From positions 1-64,000 of the forward strand of contig NZ_JADGIK010000004.1 in the NCBI RefSeq assembly GCF_015234135.1: a stretch of DNA of 64,000 nt, given 5' to 3'. The translations under genes and the position numbers were made by a program. The notes beneath the pieces were generated by a model that did no database searches, had not been told where the DNA came from, and saw nothing but the letters and a program-made list of their open reading frames with translations. Position 1 is the first letter of the stretch. The number at the start of each line of letters is the position of its first letter. This document shows, piece after piece, positions 9,306 to 18,784 of the stretch. Source of the stretch: Faecalibacter rhinopitheci (GTDB taxonomy: Bacteria > Bacteroidota > Bacteroidia > Flavobacteriales > Weeksellaceae).

Positions 9306-10733
9306 CTAAACCTTTAGGTCTGTGTTAGTACCTAAATAATCTTGATATTTTTCAATAATTGGATTGACTAAATTGTTTAAGAAATCATCTGTTTGCTCTT
9401 CTGCAAAACCGATAAAATTCTTTGGATCTAATAATTCAATTAATTTTTCTTTGTCTATTTTTATATTATCATCAGCCACAATACGCTCGATTAAATCGTT
9501 GTGTTTTCCTTCCATTTTAACTTGTCTGGCAGCTTCCATAGAATGAGTTCTGATAATTTCGTGTAATTCTTGGCGATCTCCACCATTTTTTACACCTTCC
9601 ATAATTATATATTCAGTTGCCATAAATGGTAACTCTTCCATAATATGTTTTTCAATAATCTTAGGATAAACGACTAGTCCATCTAAAATATTATTCCAAA
9701 TAATCATAATAGCGTCTATTGCTAAAAATGCTTGAGGAATGGCTAAACGCTTATTAGCAGAATCATCTAAGGTTCTCTCAAACCACTGAGTAGATGCAAC
9801 CATAGCTGGAGACGAAGCTAAAGATATAACAAATTTTGCTAACGAAGAAATACGTTCTGATCGCATTGGGTTACGTTTATAAGCCATGGCAGATGAACCA
9901 ATTTGGTTTTTCTCGAACGGTTCTTCGATTTCTTTTAAATTTTGTAATAATCTAAGGTCATTAGTGAATTTATGAGCAGACTGTGCAATGTTACTAAGTA
10001 GTGCTAAAGCTTGTGCATCAATCTTACGGTCATATGTTTGTCCAGATACAGCAAATACATTTTTAAAACCAAAACTCTCTGATAAACGACGATCTAACTC
10101 TTTAACTTTGTTATAATCTCCATCAAATAATTCGCTAAAAGAAGCTGCAGTACCAGTTGTTCCTTTTACTCCACGAAAACGTAAAGTTTCTATTCTAAAT
10201 TCTAATTCTTCTAAATCTAATAATACAGATTGTAACCAAAGTGTTGCACGTTTTCCTACTGTAGTTAATTGTGCTGGTTGAAAATGTGTAAATCCTAATG
10301 TAGGTAAGCTTTTGTATTCTTTTGCAAACTTTCCTAATCCATTAATTACATTGATAATTTGTTTTTTAATCAGCTGAAAACCATCACGTATTTGTATTAA
10401 ATCTGTGTTGTCTCCTACGAAAGCAGAAGTTGCACCAAGATGGATAATTGCTTTTGCCTTTGGTGCAACGTCTCCGTAAGCATGTACGTGAGCCATTACA
10501 TCATGACGAAACTTTTTCTCATATTCAGCAGCTTTTGCATAATCTATATTATCTACATTATCTTTTAATTCTTGGATTTGTTCATCTGTGATATCAAGAC
10601 CTAAGTCTTTTTCAATCTCAGCTAATGCAACCCATAACTTTCGCCATGTAGTAAATTTTTTTTCTGGCGAAAAAATGTATAACATTTCATCGCTACAGTA
10701 TCTAGATTCTAATGGATTTTGATATTTATTCAT
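9306..10733 (-). CDS. purB: Adenylosuccinate lyase
   Basis: A 475-residue member of the fumarase/aspartase superfamily. The signature loop is GSSAMAYKRNPM at residues 279-290, carrying the catalytic Ser. Other conserved parts: FRHDVMAHVHAYGD, HLGATSAFVGDNTDL and the catalytic His context TLGFTHFQPAQLTTVGKR. It cleaves SAICAR and adenylosuccinate, two steps of purine synthesis. The length is that of the eukaryote-like PurB group, longer than the Bacillus type, as usual in Bacteroidota. It follows the kinase-like gene by 29 bases, with purA upstream of both, so purine genes cluster here although a terminator separates purA. Confidence 0.96.
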   Translation of the reverse strand: MNKYQNPLESRYCSDEMLYIFSPEKKFTTWRKLWVALAEIEKDLGLDITDEQIQELKDNVDNIDYAKAAEYEKKFRHDVMAHVHAYGDVAPKAKAIIHLGATSAFVGDNTDLIQIRDGFQLIKKQIINVINGLGKFAKEYKSLPTLGFTHFQPAQLTTVGKRATLWLQSVLLDLEELEFRIETLRFRGVKGTTGTAASFSELFDGDYNKVKELDRRLSESFGFKNVFAVSGQTYDRKIDAQALALLSNIAQSAHKFTNDLRLLQNLKEIEEPFEKNQIGSSAMAYKRNPMRSERISSLAKFVISLASSPAMVASTQWFERTLDDSANKRLAIPQAFLAIDAIMIIWNNILDGLVVYPKIIEKHIMEELPFMATEYIIMEGVKNGGDRQELHEIIRTHSMEAARQVKMEGKHNDLIERIVADDNIKIDKEKLIELLDPKNFIGFAEEQTDDFLNNLVNPIIEKYQDYLGTNTDLKV

Positions 10734-10762
10734 GTTTGTTTGTTTTGTAAGATAAAAGGAAA

Positions 10763-11623
10763 TTAGAAATAGAATTTCTTTAAAATTGTTTGTACGTCTT
10801 TTATGTAGTAACCTTCGTATAAAAAAGCGTGAACTAGTAAAGGAAATAGTTGTGCTATAGGTTTACGTTCTTCAAAATTATCTTGTAATGGATTAATTTC
10901 ATTGTATGCATTGAAAAAAGATTCATCAAAACCACCAAAAAGATCTGCCATTGCAATATCCATTTCTCTATGTCCGTAATAAACAGCTGGATCAATTGGT
11001 GTAATCTCACCATTCATTTTAGGAAAAATATTTCCGTTCCATAGATCACCATGGATTAAAGCAGGTTTCTCTTTCGGAAAAATGTTGATTAAGTCAAGGC
11101 AAAGTCTTTCTGCAGCTTTGCGCTCTTTTGAGTTTAATACGTTCTTATCCACAAGAAGTTTTACCATTGGAAGTATTCTACTTTCAGCATAAAATTCTTC
11201 CCAAGTAGATTTGTATTGATTGGGTTGAATAATAATTGCTATATAATTATCTTCTTCCCATCCAAAATTATCATTTGTAATTTGATGTAATTGAGCTACT
11301 TGATGTCCAAATTTTTCCCAATTATCAAGTGTGGGTTCTCCACGATCTAACCACTCCAATAATAAATACTGAAAATCGTTATTAGTAATACCGTGCTTGA
11401 TGATTTTAGGAGTAGAAAATAATTCCGTTTCAGAAATAGTTTGAAGGCCTTTAGCTTCTTTTTCAAAAAGTTGAGGGAAATTTTGAGCTGTATTTAACTT
11501 TAAAAAATATTTATTCTTATAAGATTCAACTCTATAAGAATCATTTATATCACCACCTTTTACAGGAAAAATGTTTTCAATATCTAAGTTAAGTGATTTA
11601 AGTCGCTCTAAAATTTCATTCAT
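10763..11623 (-). CDS. Fructosamine kinase family protein
   Basis: A 286-residue protein with the fructosamine/ketosamine-3-kinase fold, related to aminoglycoside phosphotransferases. It shows the N-lobe Lys context KYFLKLNTA, the catalytic loop HGDLWNGNIFP (H191-P201) and the metal-binding Asp in PIDPAVYYGHREMDIAM. The family phosphorylates ketosamines formed by glycation so that they fall off proteins. Bacterial members may act on ribulosamines or other sugars. It lies directly upstream of purB and 33 bases downstream of the purA terminator. The purine link looks positional only. Confidence 0.87.
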   Translation of the reverse strand: MNEILERLKSLNLDIENIFPVKGGDINDSYRVESYKNKYFLKLNTAQNFPQLFEKEAKGLQTISETELFSTPKIIKHGITNNDFQYLLLEWLDRGEPTLDNWEKFGHQVAQLHQITNDNFGWEEDNYIAIIIQPNQYKSTWEEFYAESRILPMVKLLVDKNVLNSKERKAAERLCLDLINIFPKEKPALIHGDLWNGNIFPKMNGEITPIDPAVYYGHREMDIAMADLFGGFDESFFNAYNEINPLQDNFEERKPIAQLFPLLVHAFLYEGYYIKDVQTILKKFYF

Positions 11624-11655
11624 AAATTTAAGTCAAATAAAAATAATAAATTGAA

Positions 11656-11687
11656 AAATAGCCCAACAGAAGAATGTTGGGCTATTT
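11656..11687 (-). terminator. Terminator of purA
   Basis: Perfect 13-bp stem AAATAGCCCAACA / TGTTGGGCTATTT with a six-base loop and T-rich tail on the minus strand, 14 bases after the purA stop. Confidence 0.9.
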
Positions 11688-11701
11688 GAATTATAGCTTT
11701 A

Positions 11702-12991
11702 TTAAAATAAAGTTGTTCTAATAATGTTTTGAGATCTCTCAGGACCTACAGAAACAAGATATACATCAATTCCTAAATATTTTTCAATAAAGTGAATATA
11801 GTCTTGTGCTGTTTGAGGTAATTCGTCAAATGCTTTCGCATTAGTAATATCTTCAGTCCAACCTGGCATTTCCTCATAAACGGCTTCGTATAGATCTAAT
11901 TTATTTGTAGATGATGTAAAATAATTAATGATTTTACCATCTTCAGTTTTATATCCAGTACAAGCTTTTATTTTATCTAAGCCACTTAATACATCAAGTT
12001 TAGTAATAACTAAATGCGTGATTCCATTAATCATGCATGCATGTTTTAAAGCAACTAAGTCTAACCATCCTGTACGACGAGGACGACCAGTTGAAGCTCC
12101 AAATTCATGTCCAATTTGACGGATGTGTTCCCCTAAATCATTATCTAGTTCTGTAGGGAAAGGTCCATTACCAACACGTGTGCAATATGCTTTAGAAACA
12201 CCAATCAAGTTATGTAACTTAGTAGGAGGAACTCCAGCACCTATACATACTCCACCTGTTGTAGGAGAAGATGATGTAACAAAAGGGTAAGTACCAAAGT
12301 CGATATCAAGCATTAATGCTTGTGCACCTTCAAACAATACATTTTTACCTTGATCAATTGCTTCGTTGATTTCAACTTCTGTATCAATAATACGATCCTT
12401 TAAACGTTCTCCGAAAGCTACATATTTCTCGAAGATATCATCAACAGTTAAAGTTTCCTTTTCGAATAATTTTTCGAATAAAGCGTTTTTAACAATTAAA
12501 TTTTCTTCGATTTTAGCTTTTAAAATCTCAGGATTTAAAAGATCTACTGCACGAATACCTACGCGAGCTACTTTATCTTCGTAACAAGGTCCGATACCAC
12601 GTTTTGTAGTTCCGATTTGAGCTTCTTTTCCAGCTAATTCTTCACGGTATTCATCCAATAAAATATGGTAAGGCATAATGATATGCGCTCTTTTACTGAT
12701 AAAAACGTGATCTGTAGATAATCCTCTTGCTTCTAATTTCTCAATTTCATTGAAAAAAGCTTCAGGATTAACAACAACTCCGTTTGCGATTATACACTTA
12801 CCTTTACATTGTAAAACTCCTGAAGGTAATAAATGAAGAACGAATTTGTCTTCTCCTGCATATACTGTGTGTCCAGCATTATTACCACCTTGATAACGTA
12901 CAACGTAATCTGATTTTTCTGCTAAAACATCAGTAATTTTTCCTTTACCTTCGTCGCCCCATTGAAGACCGACAACTACATGTGTTGACAT
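11702..12991 (-). CDS. purA: Adenylosuccinate synthetase
   Basis: A 429-residue enzyme of standard length. The phosphate-binding loop GDEGKGK is at residues 12-18. Further conserved segments: NNAGHTVY, the IMP loop TTKRGIGPCYEDK, FEGAQALMLDIDFGTYPFVT, and GRPRRTGWLDLVAL near the GTP site. It joins IMP and aspartate with GTP to give adenylosuccinate, which purB then cleaves. Start and stop are clear, and a promoter is seen about 75 bases upstream. Confidence 0.97.
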   Translation of the reverse strand: MSTHVVVGLQWGDEGKGKITDVLAEKSDYVVRYQGGNNAGHTVYAGEDKFVLHLLPSGVLQCKGKCIIANGVVVNPEAFFNEIEKLEARGLSTDHVFISKRAHIIMPYHILLDEYREELAGKEAQIGTTKRGIGPCYEDKVARVGIRAVDLLNPEILKAKIEENLIVKNALFEKLFEKETLTVDDIFEKYVAFGERLKDRIIDTEVEINEAIDQGKNVLFEGAQALMLDIDFGTYPFVTSSSPTTGGVCIGAGVPPTKLHNLIGVSKAYCTRVGNGPFPTELDNDLGEHIRQIGHEFGASTGRPRRTGWLDLVALKHACMINGITHLVITKLDVLSGLDKIKACTGYKTEDGKIINYFTSSTNKLDLYEAVYEEMPGWTEDITNAKAFDELPQTAQDYIHFIEKYLGIDVYLVSVGPERSQNIIRTTLF

Positions 12992-13064
12992 ATTGTTTTG
13001 TATTCGTTTGTTAAATAAGAATCTTTGGAAACAAAAATGATTTTGTTCTTTATTTGGTTCTTCA

Positions 13065-13094
13065 CAAAGGTAATTTAAACCTTATTTTAAACAA
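13065..13094 (-). promoter_or_regulatory. Promoter of purA
   Basis: Minus strand: TTG at 13094-13092, 19-base spacer, then TACCTTTG at 13072-13065, matching the Bacteroidota consensus. Expected start near 13058, leaving a leader of about 65 bases. I saw no purine riboswitch in it. Confidence 0.75.
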
Positions 13095-13253
13095 ATTTTA
13101 AATGCTAAATTCCTCAAAAACTTATCAAATATTGTTGATAAATTTTTAAACTGCTGAGTTTTAAAATTAAAACGAAAAAAACGAAAAATTAAAGAGAAAC
13201 AGGTCAAAATAAAAGCTTAATTTTACAAACTTTTACACCTAAAATTTTTCAGC

Positions 13254-13943
13254 ATGAAAATAGAAATTTGGTCTGACGTAATGTGTCCATTTTGTTACAT
13301 CGGAAAGAAAAACTTTGAAGCAGCTTTAAATCAAATTCCTTATAAGGAACAAATTAATGTAATTTGGAAAAGTTACCAATTGGATCAGGAATTAAGTGCA
13401 ACATCACCCACAAATACCTTAGATTATCTGAAAGAGAAAAAAGGCCTTACGGATGAGCAAATTACACAATTGAACGATGGAATTATTCAATTTGGAAAGG
13501 AAGTAGATATTGTTTTTAATCAAGAAAATGCTTTAGCAGTCAACACAAGTGATGCACATCGCTTCATTCAGTTTGCACAAACGAAAGGATTAGCTAGCGA
13601 AGCGGAAGAAATACTTTTCAAAGCATATTTTACAGATGGTAAAAATGTTGCAGATTTTGAAGTGTTGTCTGAATTAGGTGCAAACATAGGATTAAATAAA
13701 ACAGAAGTTAATGAAATGCTAAATTCTGATGCATTTGTTTTTGAGGTAGCCTCAGATGGTTTAGATGCCAAAAATATAGGTGTAACAAGTGTTCCGTTTT
13801 TTGTTATAGATCGTAAATACGCGATGTCTGGAGCACAACCAATAGAATATTTTGTTTCTGCATTAACACAAGCTTACGAAAAAGATTATCTTAATAATAC
13901 TTCATCATTAGGTAATTCTTGTGGGGTGGACGGAAATTGCTAA
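13254..13943 (+). CDS. DsbA family oxidoreductase (FrnE-like)
   Basis: A 229-residue cytoplasmic thioredoxin-fold protein with no signal peptide. The redox motif CPFC is at residues 11-14 (IEIWSDVMCPFC), and the cis-Pro region is GVTSVPFFVIDRKYAMSGAQP, exactly as in the FrnE/2-hydroxychromene isomerase-like DsbA branch. A C-terminal pair of cysteines (NSCGVDGNC) may be a second redox or metal site, as in FrnE proteins linked to oxidative stress. It is monocistronic, closed by a strong hairpin. Confidence 0.9.
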   Translation: MKIEIWSDVMCPFCYIGKKNFEAALNQIPYKEQINVIWKSYQLDQELSATSPTNTLDYLKEKKGLTDEQITQLNDGIIQFGKEVDIVFNQENALAVNTSDAHRFIQFAQTKGLASEAEEILFKAYFTDGKNVADFEVLSELGANIGLNKTEVNEMLNSDAFVFEVASDGLDAKNIGVTSVPFFVIDRKYAMSGAQPIEYFVSALTQAYEKDYLNNTSSLGNSCGVDGNC

Positions 13944-13950
13944 TAATTTT

Positions 13951-13990
13951 AAATAATAAATGCGAACTTTTGAGTTCGCATTTATTATTT
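13951..13990. terminator. Bidirectional terminator
   Basis: Perfect 17-bp inverted repeat at 13951-13967 and 13974-13990 around a six-base loop, core TGCGAAC / GTTCGCA. It touches the stop codon of the convergent amidase gene. Confidence 0.9.
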
Positions 13991-14585
13991 ATTCTAACGC
14001 AGCCAATATTTGATCTGCAATAGTATTATAATTTTTTGGATTTGTAACGATTGCTTTATCTTCATTATTTGATAAATGCCCTATATGAATCATAACAGTA
14101 GGAGCAGATGAATCACGTAAAATTTTCGTGTTACTTTCTTTTGTACCTAGATTTTCAAATCCCAAAGAAATTAAATTTTTATTTATTTTTTCAGCAATTA
14201 ATTTTGAGTCTTCGAAACAAGGATTCATAGGTGAAACTAAAGCTTCTAATCCTTTAACTGTAGATTTTATATTAGAATTTACATGAATTGAAATTACCAA
14301 ATCGGGCTCATAACTTTTAATAATTTTTGCTCTATTTTCATTACTAATTTGTTCATCCGTATTTCTTAAAATAATAAATTCGGTGTCTTTATAGGGATTC
14401 CTAGACTTTATAAGTTTTGAAATTTCTAATACAATATCTTTCTCTTGGTAATCATCTTTTTTTACACCTCCGTCCACACCTCCATGGCCAGGATCTAAAA
14501 CAATTATTCGTTTTCCATCATTTAAAGTATTAGCAAATAGTGAAGTAGTTAAAATAATTGAGCAAAAAATAAGTAATTTTTTCAT
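13989..14585 (-). CDS. Amidase_3 fold protein, catalytic Glu replaced by His
   Basis: A 198-residue exported protein with a signal peptide (MKKLLIFCSIILTTSLFA). It has the N-acetylmuramoyl-L-alanine amidase type 3 fold: zinc ligands H34 (LDPGHGG), E48 (YQEKDIVL) and H101 (ISIHVNS) are all present. In active amidases the last motif reads roughly LVE-x-GFLSN with a catalytic Glu. Here it is MIHIGHLSN, with His167 at the Glu position. It may therefore be inactive, a zinc-dependent peptidoglycan-binding protein, or use altered chemistry. The rest of the fold is intact, so it is not a decaying gene. Confidence 0.85.
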   Translation of the reverse strand: MKKLLIFCSIILTTSLFANTLNDGKRIIVLDPGHGGVDGGVKKDDYQEKDIVLEISKLIKSRNPYKDTEFIILRNTDEQISNENRAKIIKSYEPDLVISIHVNSNIKSTVKGLEALVSPMNPCFEDSKLIAEKINKNLISLGFENLGTKESNTKILRDSSAPTVMIHIGHLSNNEDKAIVTNPKNYNTIADQILAALE

Positions 14586-14689
14586 CTGTGTATAAAGCGT
14601 ATATTTTGTGAGGATTTAATCCATACAAATATCGTTCTATTTTGTAATCGAGTTTAAGTTTGCAATCAAATATTTTTACATTAATTAAT

Positions 14690-16018
14690 TTAAAATATTC
14701 CTCTTGCTTTCAATTCTAAATATTTATTAATCGAGTTTAGAGTTAGTTGATTTGGTTCTGTGTAAATGGTATGTATACCGTATTGATGCAAGCGATGAAT
14801 AATTAATTCTTTGTCATAGTTTAATTTTTCAGCAATTGTGTGTCTGTAAATGCTCATTGTATCCTTGGGAGCTAGCTGTATAAACTTTTGTAATTCTGTA
14901 TTTTTAAATAAGATTACCACCAATACATGATTGTTTTTTATTAATTTCAAATATTGAATTTGTCTTTCTAGAGCATCTAAAGTTTCAAAATTTGTATAGA
15001 TAAAAAGTAAAGATCGTTGCGTTAAATGCTTTTTGGTATAACTGTATAAACGACCGAAATCAGTTTCTTCAAAATTGGTATTTACCCCATATAACGATTC
15101 TAAAATCATTTGCATTTGATGATTTTTTCTATCTGCAACTATATGTTTCTCTACTTTTTTATTAAAAGTTAAAATCCCTGCTTTTTCTTGCTTTGCCAAT
15201 GTTACATTTGCTAGTACTAAACTTGAGTTTATTGCATAATCCAATAAACTCATTTGATTGAAAGGCATACGCATTGATCTACCCAAATCCAAGATATTAT
15301 ATACAGGCTGAGAGCGCTCTTCTTGGTATTGATTTACCATTAATCGATGAGTTTTACCCGTTGCTTTCCAATTGATAAAACGATATTCATCTCCAGTGCT
15401 ATAAGTTCTAATGTTATCAAATTCTGTTGTTGTACCTATACGACGAATTTTCTTAACACCTAATTGATGCAATTTATTAGTCGTTGCCATCAAGGTGTAT
15501 TGATGCATTTTTAGATATGAAGGGTAAGTTTTTATAGTTAATTTTTCTTGTTGTATTATTCTTCTTTCAAAAAATCCAATAAATGAAATAAATGCATTTA
15601 AATGTCGAAAAATATACTCTCCACGCTGAGTAGGGCGCACTGAATATTGGAATGAAGAAACTTCATCCGATTTTAATTTTAAAATTTTACTAAAATTTCT
15701 TTTTTGAAATTGAACAGGTAGCTCTTCTATTAAACGTATGTTAACTTTAAATTTATATTGATTTTTAACTTTAATTTCTAAAAAATTTTCATCTCCATTA
15801 GAAAATCTTTCAGGATATATTCTTTCAGTAATCACCGACGGTTTTATGAAAAATAATAAGGTGAAATCTAGAAATAAAATAACCGCAAAAATTCCGAATA
15901 TCATTGAAATAATTGGATACAAAAAATGAAAGAAAAATGAAACGATATATAGCGCCGCAATTCCTAATAAAGCATAAAATAGCTCGTTTCTGAGGTAGAT
16001 TGAATTAATCCATTTCAT
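14690..16018 (-). CDS. DUF58 domain protein (BatA-like operon partner of MoxR)
   Basis: A 442-residue membrane protein. Two N-terminal membrane segments (about 14-60) precede a beta domain and then the DUF58 / von Willebrand-A-like domain, with the signature TGDEYRFINWKATGKTHRLM at about residues 205-224 and VYNILDLGRSMRMPF, the MIDAS-like first loop. Family knowledge: DUF58 proteins work with MoxR AAA ATPases as chaperones that insert metals or assemble envelope complexes. It is the last gene of a six-gene run; its ATG overlaps the MoxR stop by one base. Confidence 0.9.
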   Translation of the reverse strand: MKWINSIYLRNELFYALLGIAALYIVSFFFHFLYPIISMIFGIFAVILFLDFTLLFFIKPSVITERIYPERFSNGDENFLEIKVKNQYKFKVNIRLIEELPVQFQKRNFSKILKLKSDEVSSFQYSVRPTQRGEYIFRHLNAFISFIGFFERRIIQQEKLTIKTYPSYLKMHQYTLMATTNKLHQLGVKKIRRIGTTTEFDNIRTYSTGDEYRFINWKATGKTHRLMVNQYQEERSQPVYNILDLGRSMRMPFNQMSLLDYAINSSLVLANVTLAKQEKAGILTFNKKVEKHIVADRKNHQMQMILESLYGVNTNFEETDFGRLYSYTKKHLTQRSLLFIYTNFETLDALERQIQYLKLIKNNHVLVVILFKNTELQKFIQLAPKDTMSIYRHTIAEKLNYDKELIIHRLHQYGIHTIYTEPNQLTLNSINKYLELKARGIF

Positions 16019-17007
16019 TAGCGTGGTATTTCAACACGATCTATAATTTGTTGAATAATACTTTGGGTAGTATATCCTTCCATTTCTTTTTCAGGTACAA
16101 GTACTACACGATGACCTAATATAGGATAGGCAACATGTTTAATATCTTCAGGAATTACAAAATCACGACCTTCAATTGCTGCTGCAGCTTTCGCGGCTTC
16201 AAGAATTGCAATACTTGCACGAGGAGAAGCACCAATGTATAAATTTTGATCTGTACGTGTTTGAAAGACAATTGTCGCTATAAATTTGATAATATCAGGG
16301 TGCACATATATTGATTTGATACGTTGCTGAAATGCGATAATTTCTTGCGAAGATATAACAGGTTGTACTAAATTTTCTTTGTTGATATTTTTACGATTTT
16401 GTTGTTCAGTAAGTAAAGTAATTTCGTCTTCTAAATTTGGATATTCTACATTTATTTTAAACATAAAACGATCTAATTGCGCTTCTGGTAAGCGATAGGT
16501 TCCTTCTTGCTCTATAGGATTTTGTGTTGCAAATACGATAAATGGAGGATTTAAAAGATAAGTTGTTCCATCTACCGTGATTTGATTTTCTGACATACAT
16601 TCAAATAAAGCTGCTTGCGTTTTTGCAGGTGAACGGTTAATCTCATCGATAAGAATAATATTTGAAAAAATGGGTCCTTTTTTAAATTCAAATTCATTTG
16701 TATGCATATTCAATACAGATGTACCAGTAACATCAGAAGGCATTAAATCTGGAGTAAATTGTATTCTAGAAAAATCAGCTTGTATTGTTTTGGCTAATAA
16801 TTTAGCCATCATTGTTTTGGCTACTCCTGGCAAACCCTCTATCAATGAATGACCATTTGATAATAGAGCAATAATTAATTGATTGATAACTTCATCTTGA
16901 CCAACAATTACTTTACGTAACTCGGTTTTTATGTCGTTCATTTTAAGTTGAATATCATCAGTGTTTAACCGATTTTCTAAGGGCATAAATTGTTCAGTTG
17001 TACTCAT
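16018..17007 (-). CDS. MoxR family AAA ATPase
   Basis: A 329-residue ATPase. Walker A is GLPGVAKT (58-65), Walker B ILIDEINRSP, sensor 1 FATQNPIEQEGTY, and the lid domain includes GASPRASIAILEAAKAAA. The MoxR group acts as a chaperone on partner proteins carrying VWA-type folds, here the DUF58 protein encoded immediately downstream. It starts within the stop region of the DUF4350 gene with a four-base overlap, so translation is probably coupled. Confidence 0.95.
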   Translation of the reverse strand: MSTTEQFMPLENRLNTDDIQLKMNDIKTELRKVIVGQDEVINQLIIALLSNGHSLIEGLPGVAKTMMAKLLAKTIQADFSRIQFTPDLMPSDVTGTSVLNMHTNEFEFKKGPIFSNIILIDEINRSPAKTQAALFECMSENQITVDGTTYLLNPPFIVFATQNPIEQEGTYRLPEAQLDRFMFKINVEYPNLEDEITLLTEQQNRKNINKENLVQPVISSQEIIAFQQRIKSIYVHPDIIKFIATIVFQTRTDQNLYIGASPRASIAILEAAKAAAAIEGRDFVIPEDIKHVAYPILGHRVVLVPEKEMEGYTTQSIIQQIIDRVEIPR

Positions 17008-18149
17008 AGTATATGGGCTTTATTTTTATAGTTTTCAATGATTTCATGCGTGCGATGCACATCTTTCAAAACTGTTTTATTATTCTCGTATAAGTTTTTT
17101 AATTCCGTTAAAATTCCCACAGTTTCTTCTGTTGTAATTTGGGCTTTTTGAGCCAATACAAAAACAAAATTTTCATCAAAAATATTTTCTGTAGAAAGGT
17201 TAAATTCTTTACGGATTGTGTGATAGAAATAATCGATTTTCTTAGTAATTATATCATGTGGTTTTCCACTTTCATAATACATAGAAGCAATTACATTTGC
17301 AAAATCTAGAGACAAATTTTTCTCAGGTTCCACAACAGGAATATACTGCTGTTCGCGCTTTGATTTGAAAATTAAATATAATAACAACGCAAATACAAGT
17401 ATATACCAAGCAGTTTTTAGTTCGGGTTGAGATAATATGAAAGATAATGCTGAACTAGATTTGGGCTGGGTATATGTACGATTAGGATTTATCCAATAGA
17501 TATTTTTACCTTTTAATGGTTTAAAAACTTCTTTTGTATACAAATAACCATTTTCTTTTAAAATATAAAAATTACTAAAAAGAATTGGGTCAAAATGTGT
17601 GTATTCTAACATTTTACCATTGATGTTAAGGTAGTAATTAGTGTATGTTGAGTCATTTATACTTACTGTTCCTAAGGCTTTATGTGTTGGAATTGTATGA
17701 TTAAAAGAAGCTTTATTTGTATAACTATTATAATTGGTATTTGTAGAGAACTCTTTAATTCGGACGATTATTGGTTTCTCAGATGTTTGCAGGGTGTTGA
17801 ATTGATTTTCTTCTGCGTAGAAAATAGTAAAAGGTTTTTTATATAATTTATTAATTTCATCAACAATCACAGTTGATTGATTTGGATTTTCATTGATAAA
17901 AAATATGATATCTGTTTTAGGATCAAGGTTCTTTAATTCTTCTAAAGTTTTAATTTCTGAAACTTTATTGGCTTGAGTCAATTGTTTTAATTCATTATAG
18001 AGAATATAAAATCCAAAAGGAGATTTATTTTCCTTCCCAAACTTCTTATTCCAATCAGTTTTAGTTTTAGAAAAAACTGAAGCAGTAATTAATAATCCAA
18101 TTATTAAGGCAACAATTGCTACGAGTACAAAAAGTTGTTTTTTTCTCAT
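17004..18149 (-). CDS. DUF4350 domain membrane protein
   Basis: A 381-residue protein with an N-terminal membrane segment (FVLVAIVALIIGLLITASVF), a periplasmic domain like DUF4350 (GPFYILYNELKQL-type start seen as FGFYILYNEL, then PKTDIIFFINENP), a second membrane segment near residue 250 (TAWYILVFALLLYLIFKSKR) and a cytoplasmic helical tail. In flavobacteria this family accompanies MoxR and DUF58. The fold of the periplasmic part resembles glutamine amidotransferase-like domains, with no catalytic residue recognised. Four-base overlaps on both sides. Confidence 0.85.
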   Translation of the reverse strand: MRKKQLFVLVAIVALIIGLLITASVFSKTKTDWNKKFGKENKSPFGFYILYNELKQLTQANKVSEIKTLEELKNLDPKTDIIFFINENPNQSTVIVDEINKLYKKPFTIFYAEENQFNTLQTSEKPIIVRIKEFSTNTNYNSYTNKASFNHTIPTHKALGTVSINDSTYTNYYLNINGKMLEYTHFDPILFSNFYILKENGYLYTKEVFKPLKGKNIYWINPNRTYTQPKSSSALSFILSQPELKTAWYILVFALLLYLIFKSKREQQYIPVVEPEKNLSLDFANVIASMYYESGKPHDIITKKIDYFYHTIRKEFNLSTENIFDENFVFVLAQKAQITTEETVGILTELKNLYENNKTVLKDVHRTHEIIENYKNKAHIL

Positions 18150-18784
18150 AGTGCTTCATTTAATTGCTGAAAACTCTTCTCATAAATTTTGAATTGTTGT
18201 TCTTCTAATTCAAAATTTCCAAACCAAACTTGGTTGAATATTCGTGTATTTTCCTGAAACAATTGTTGTATGTTTCTTTGCTTTATCAGCGTAATAAATT
18301 GAACATTCGTCTTTTTTGGATCCCATATAAAATACCCTTTTTTGGCTAAATTCTGTGTATTCAAATAATGATAATATCGTATTGCTAAGCGGTATTCTTT
18401 AGCAATTATAGCCTGTGTAATCATTTCCTCAAGATTAATCTCAAGTAAATTGTTTTCAATGTAATCGAAATGGTTTACAGCAGATTCATTGGATTTGTTT
18501 TGATCATATTTCATGAAAAGACCTCTTTTATACAGTGTATAAACAATAAGTAAAAAGCATAAGCCGATAATGGTATACATCACAAAGTTCCAATTTACTA
18601 AACTTAGTAAGTTAGCTAACGGATCTAAGTTTAACGAATTCGTTTCATCTTTTGGAGGATCAACTGTGTAATTAAACGTTTTCGAATTATATTTCTCTTG
18701 TAATTCTTGAAATTCAGTAGAACTCTGATTTGCTAAAATAAATCCGGAAAGGAAATTAAGAATTAAAAAATAATTAGTCTTCAT
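18146..18784 (-). CDS. DUF4129 domain membrane protein
   Basis: A 212-residue protein. A signal-like N terminus (YFLILNFLSGFILA) is followed by a periplasmic linker, one membrane segment at about residues 70-90 (VMYTIIGLCFLLIVYTLYKRG) and a cytoplasmic DUF4129-type helical domain (AKEYRLAIRYYHYLNTQNLAKKG in two halves). DUF4129 proteins occur with transglutaminase or MoxR/DUF58 genes. Its role here is inferred only from the operon. It overlaps the upstream gene by 11 bases and the downstream one by four. Confidence 0.8.
   Translation of the reverse strand: MKTNYFLILNFLSGFILANQSSTEFQELQEKYNSKTFNYTVDPPKDETNSLNLDPLANLLSLVNWNFVMYTIIGLCFLLIVYTLYKRGLFMKYDQNKSNESAVNHFDYIENNLLEINLEEMITQAIIAKEYRLAIRYYHYLNTQNLAKKGYFIWDPKKTNVQFITLIKQRNIQQLFQENTRIFNQVWFGNFELEEQQFKIYEKSFQQLNEAL

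Noticed and set aside
10763-12991. A single purine operon purA-kinase-purB
   Set aside because: A strong hairpin after purA separates the units. The kinase-like gene has no known purine role.
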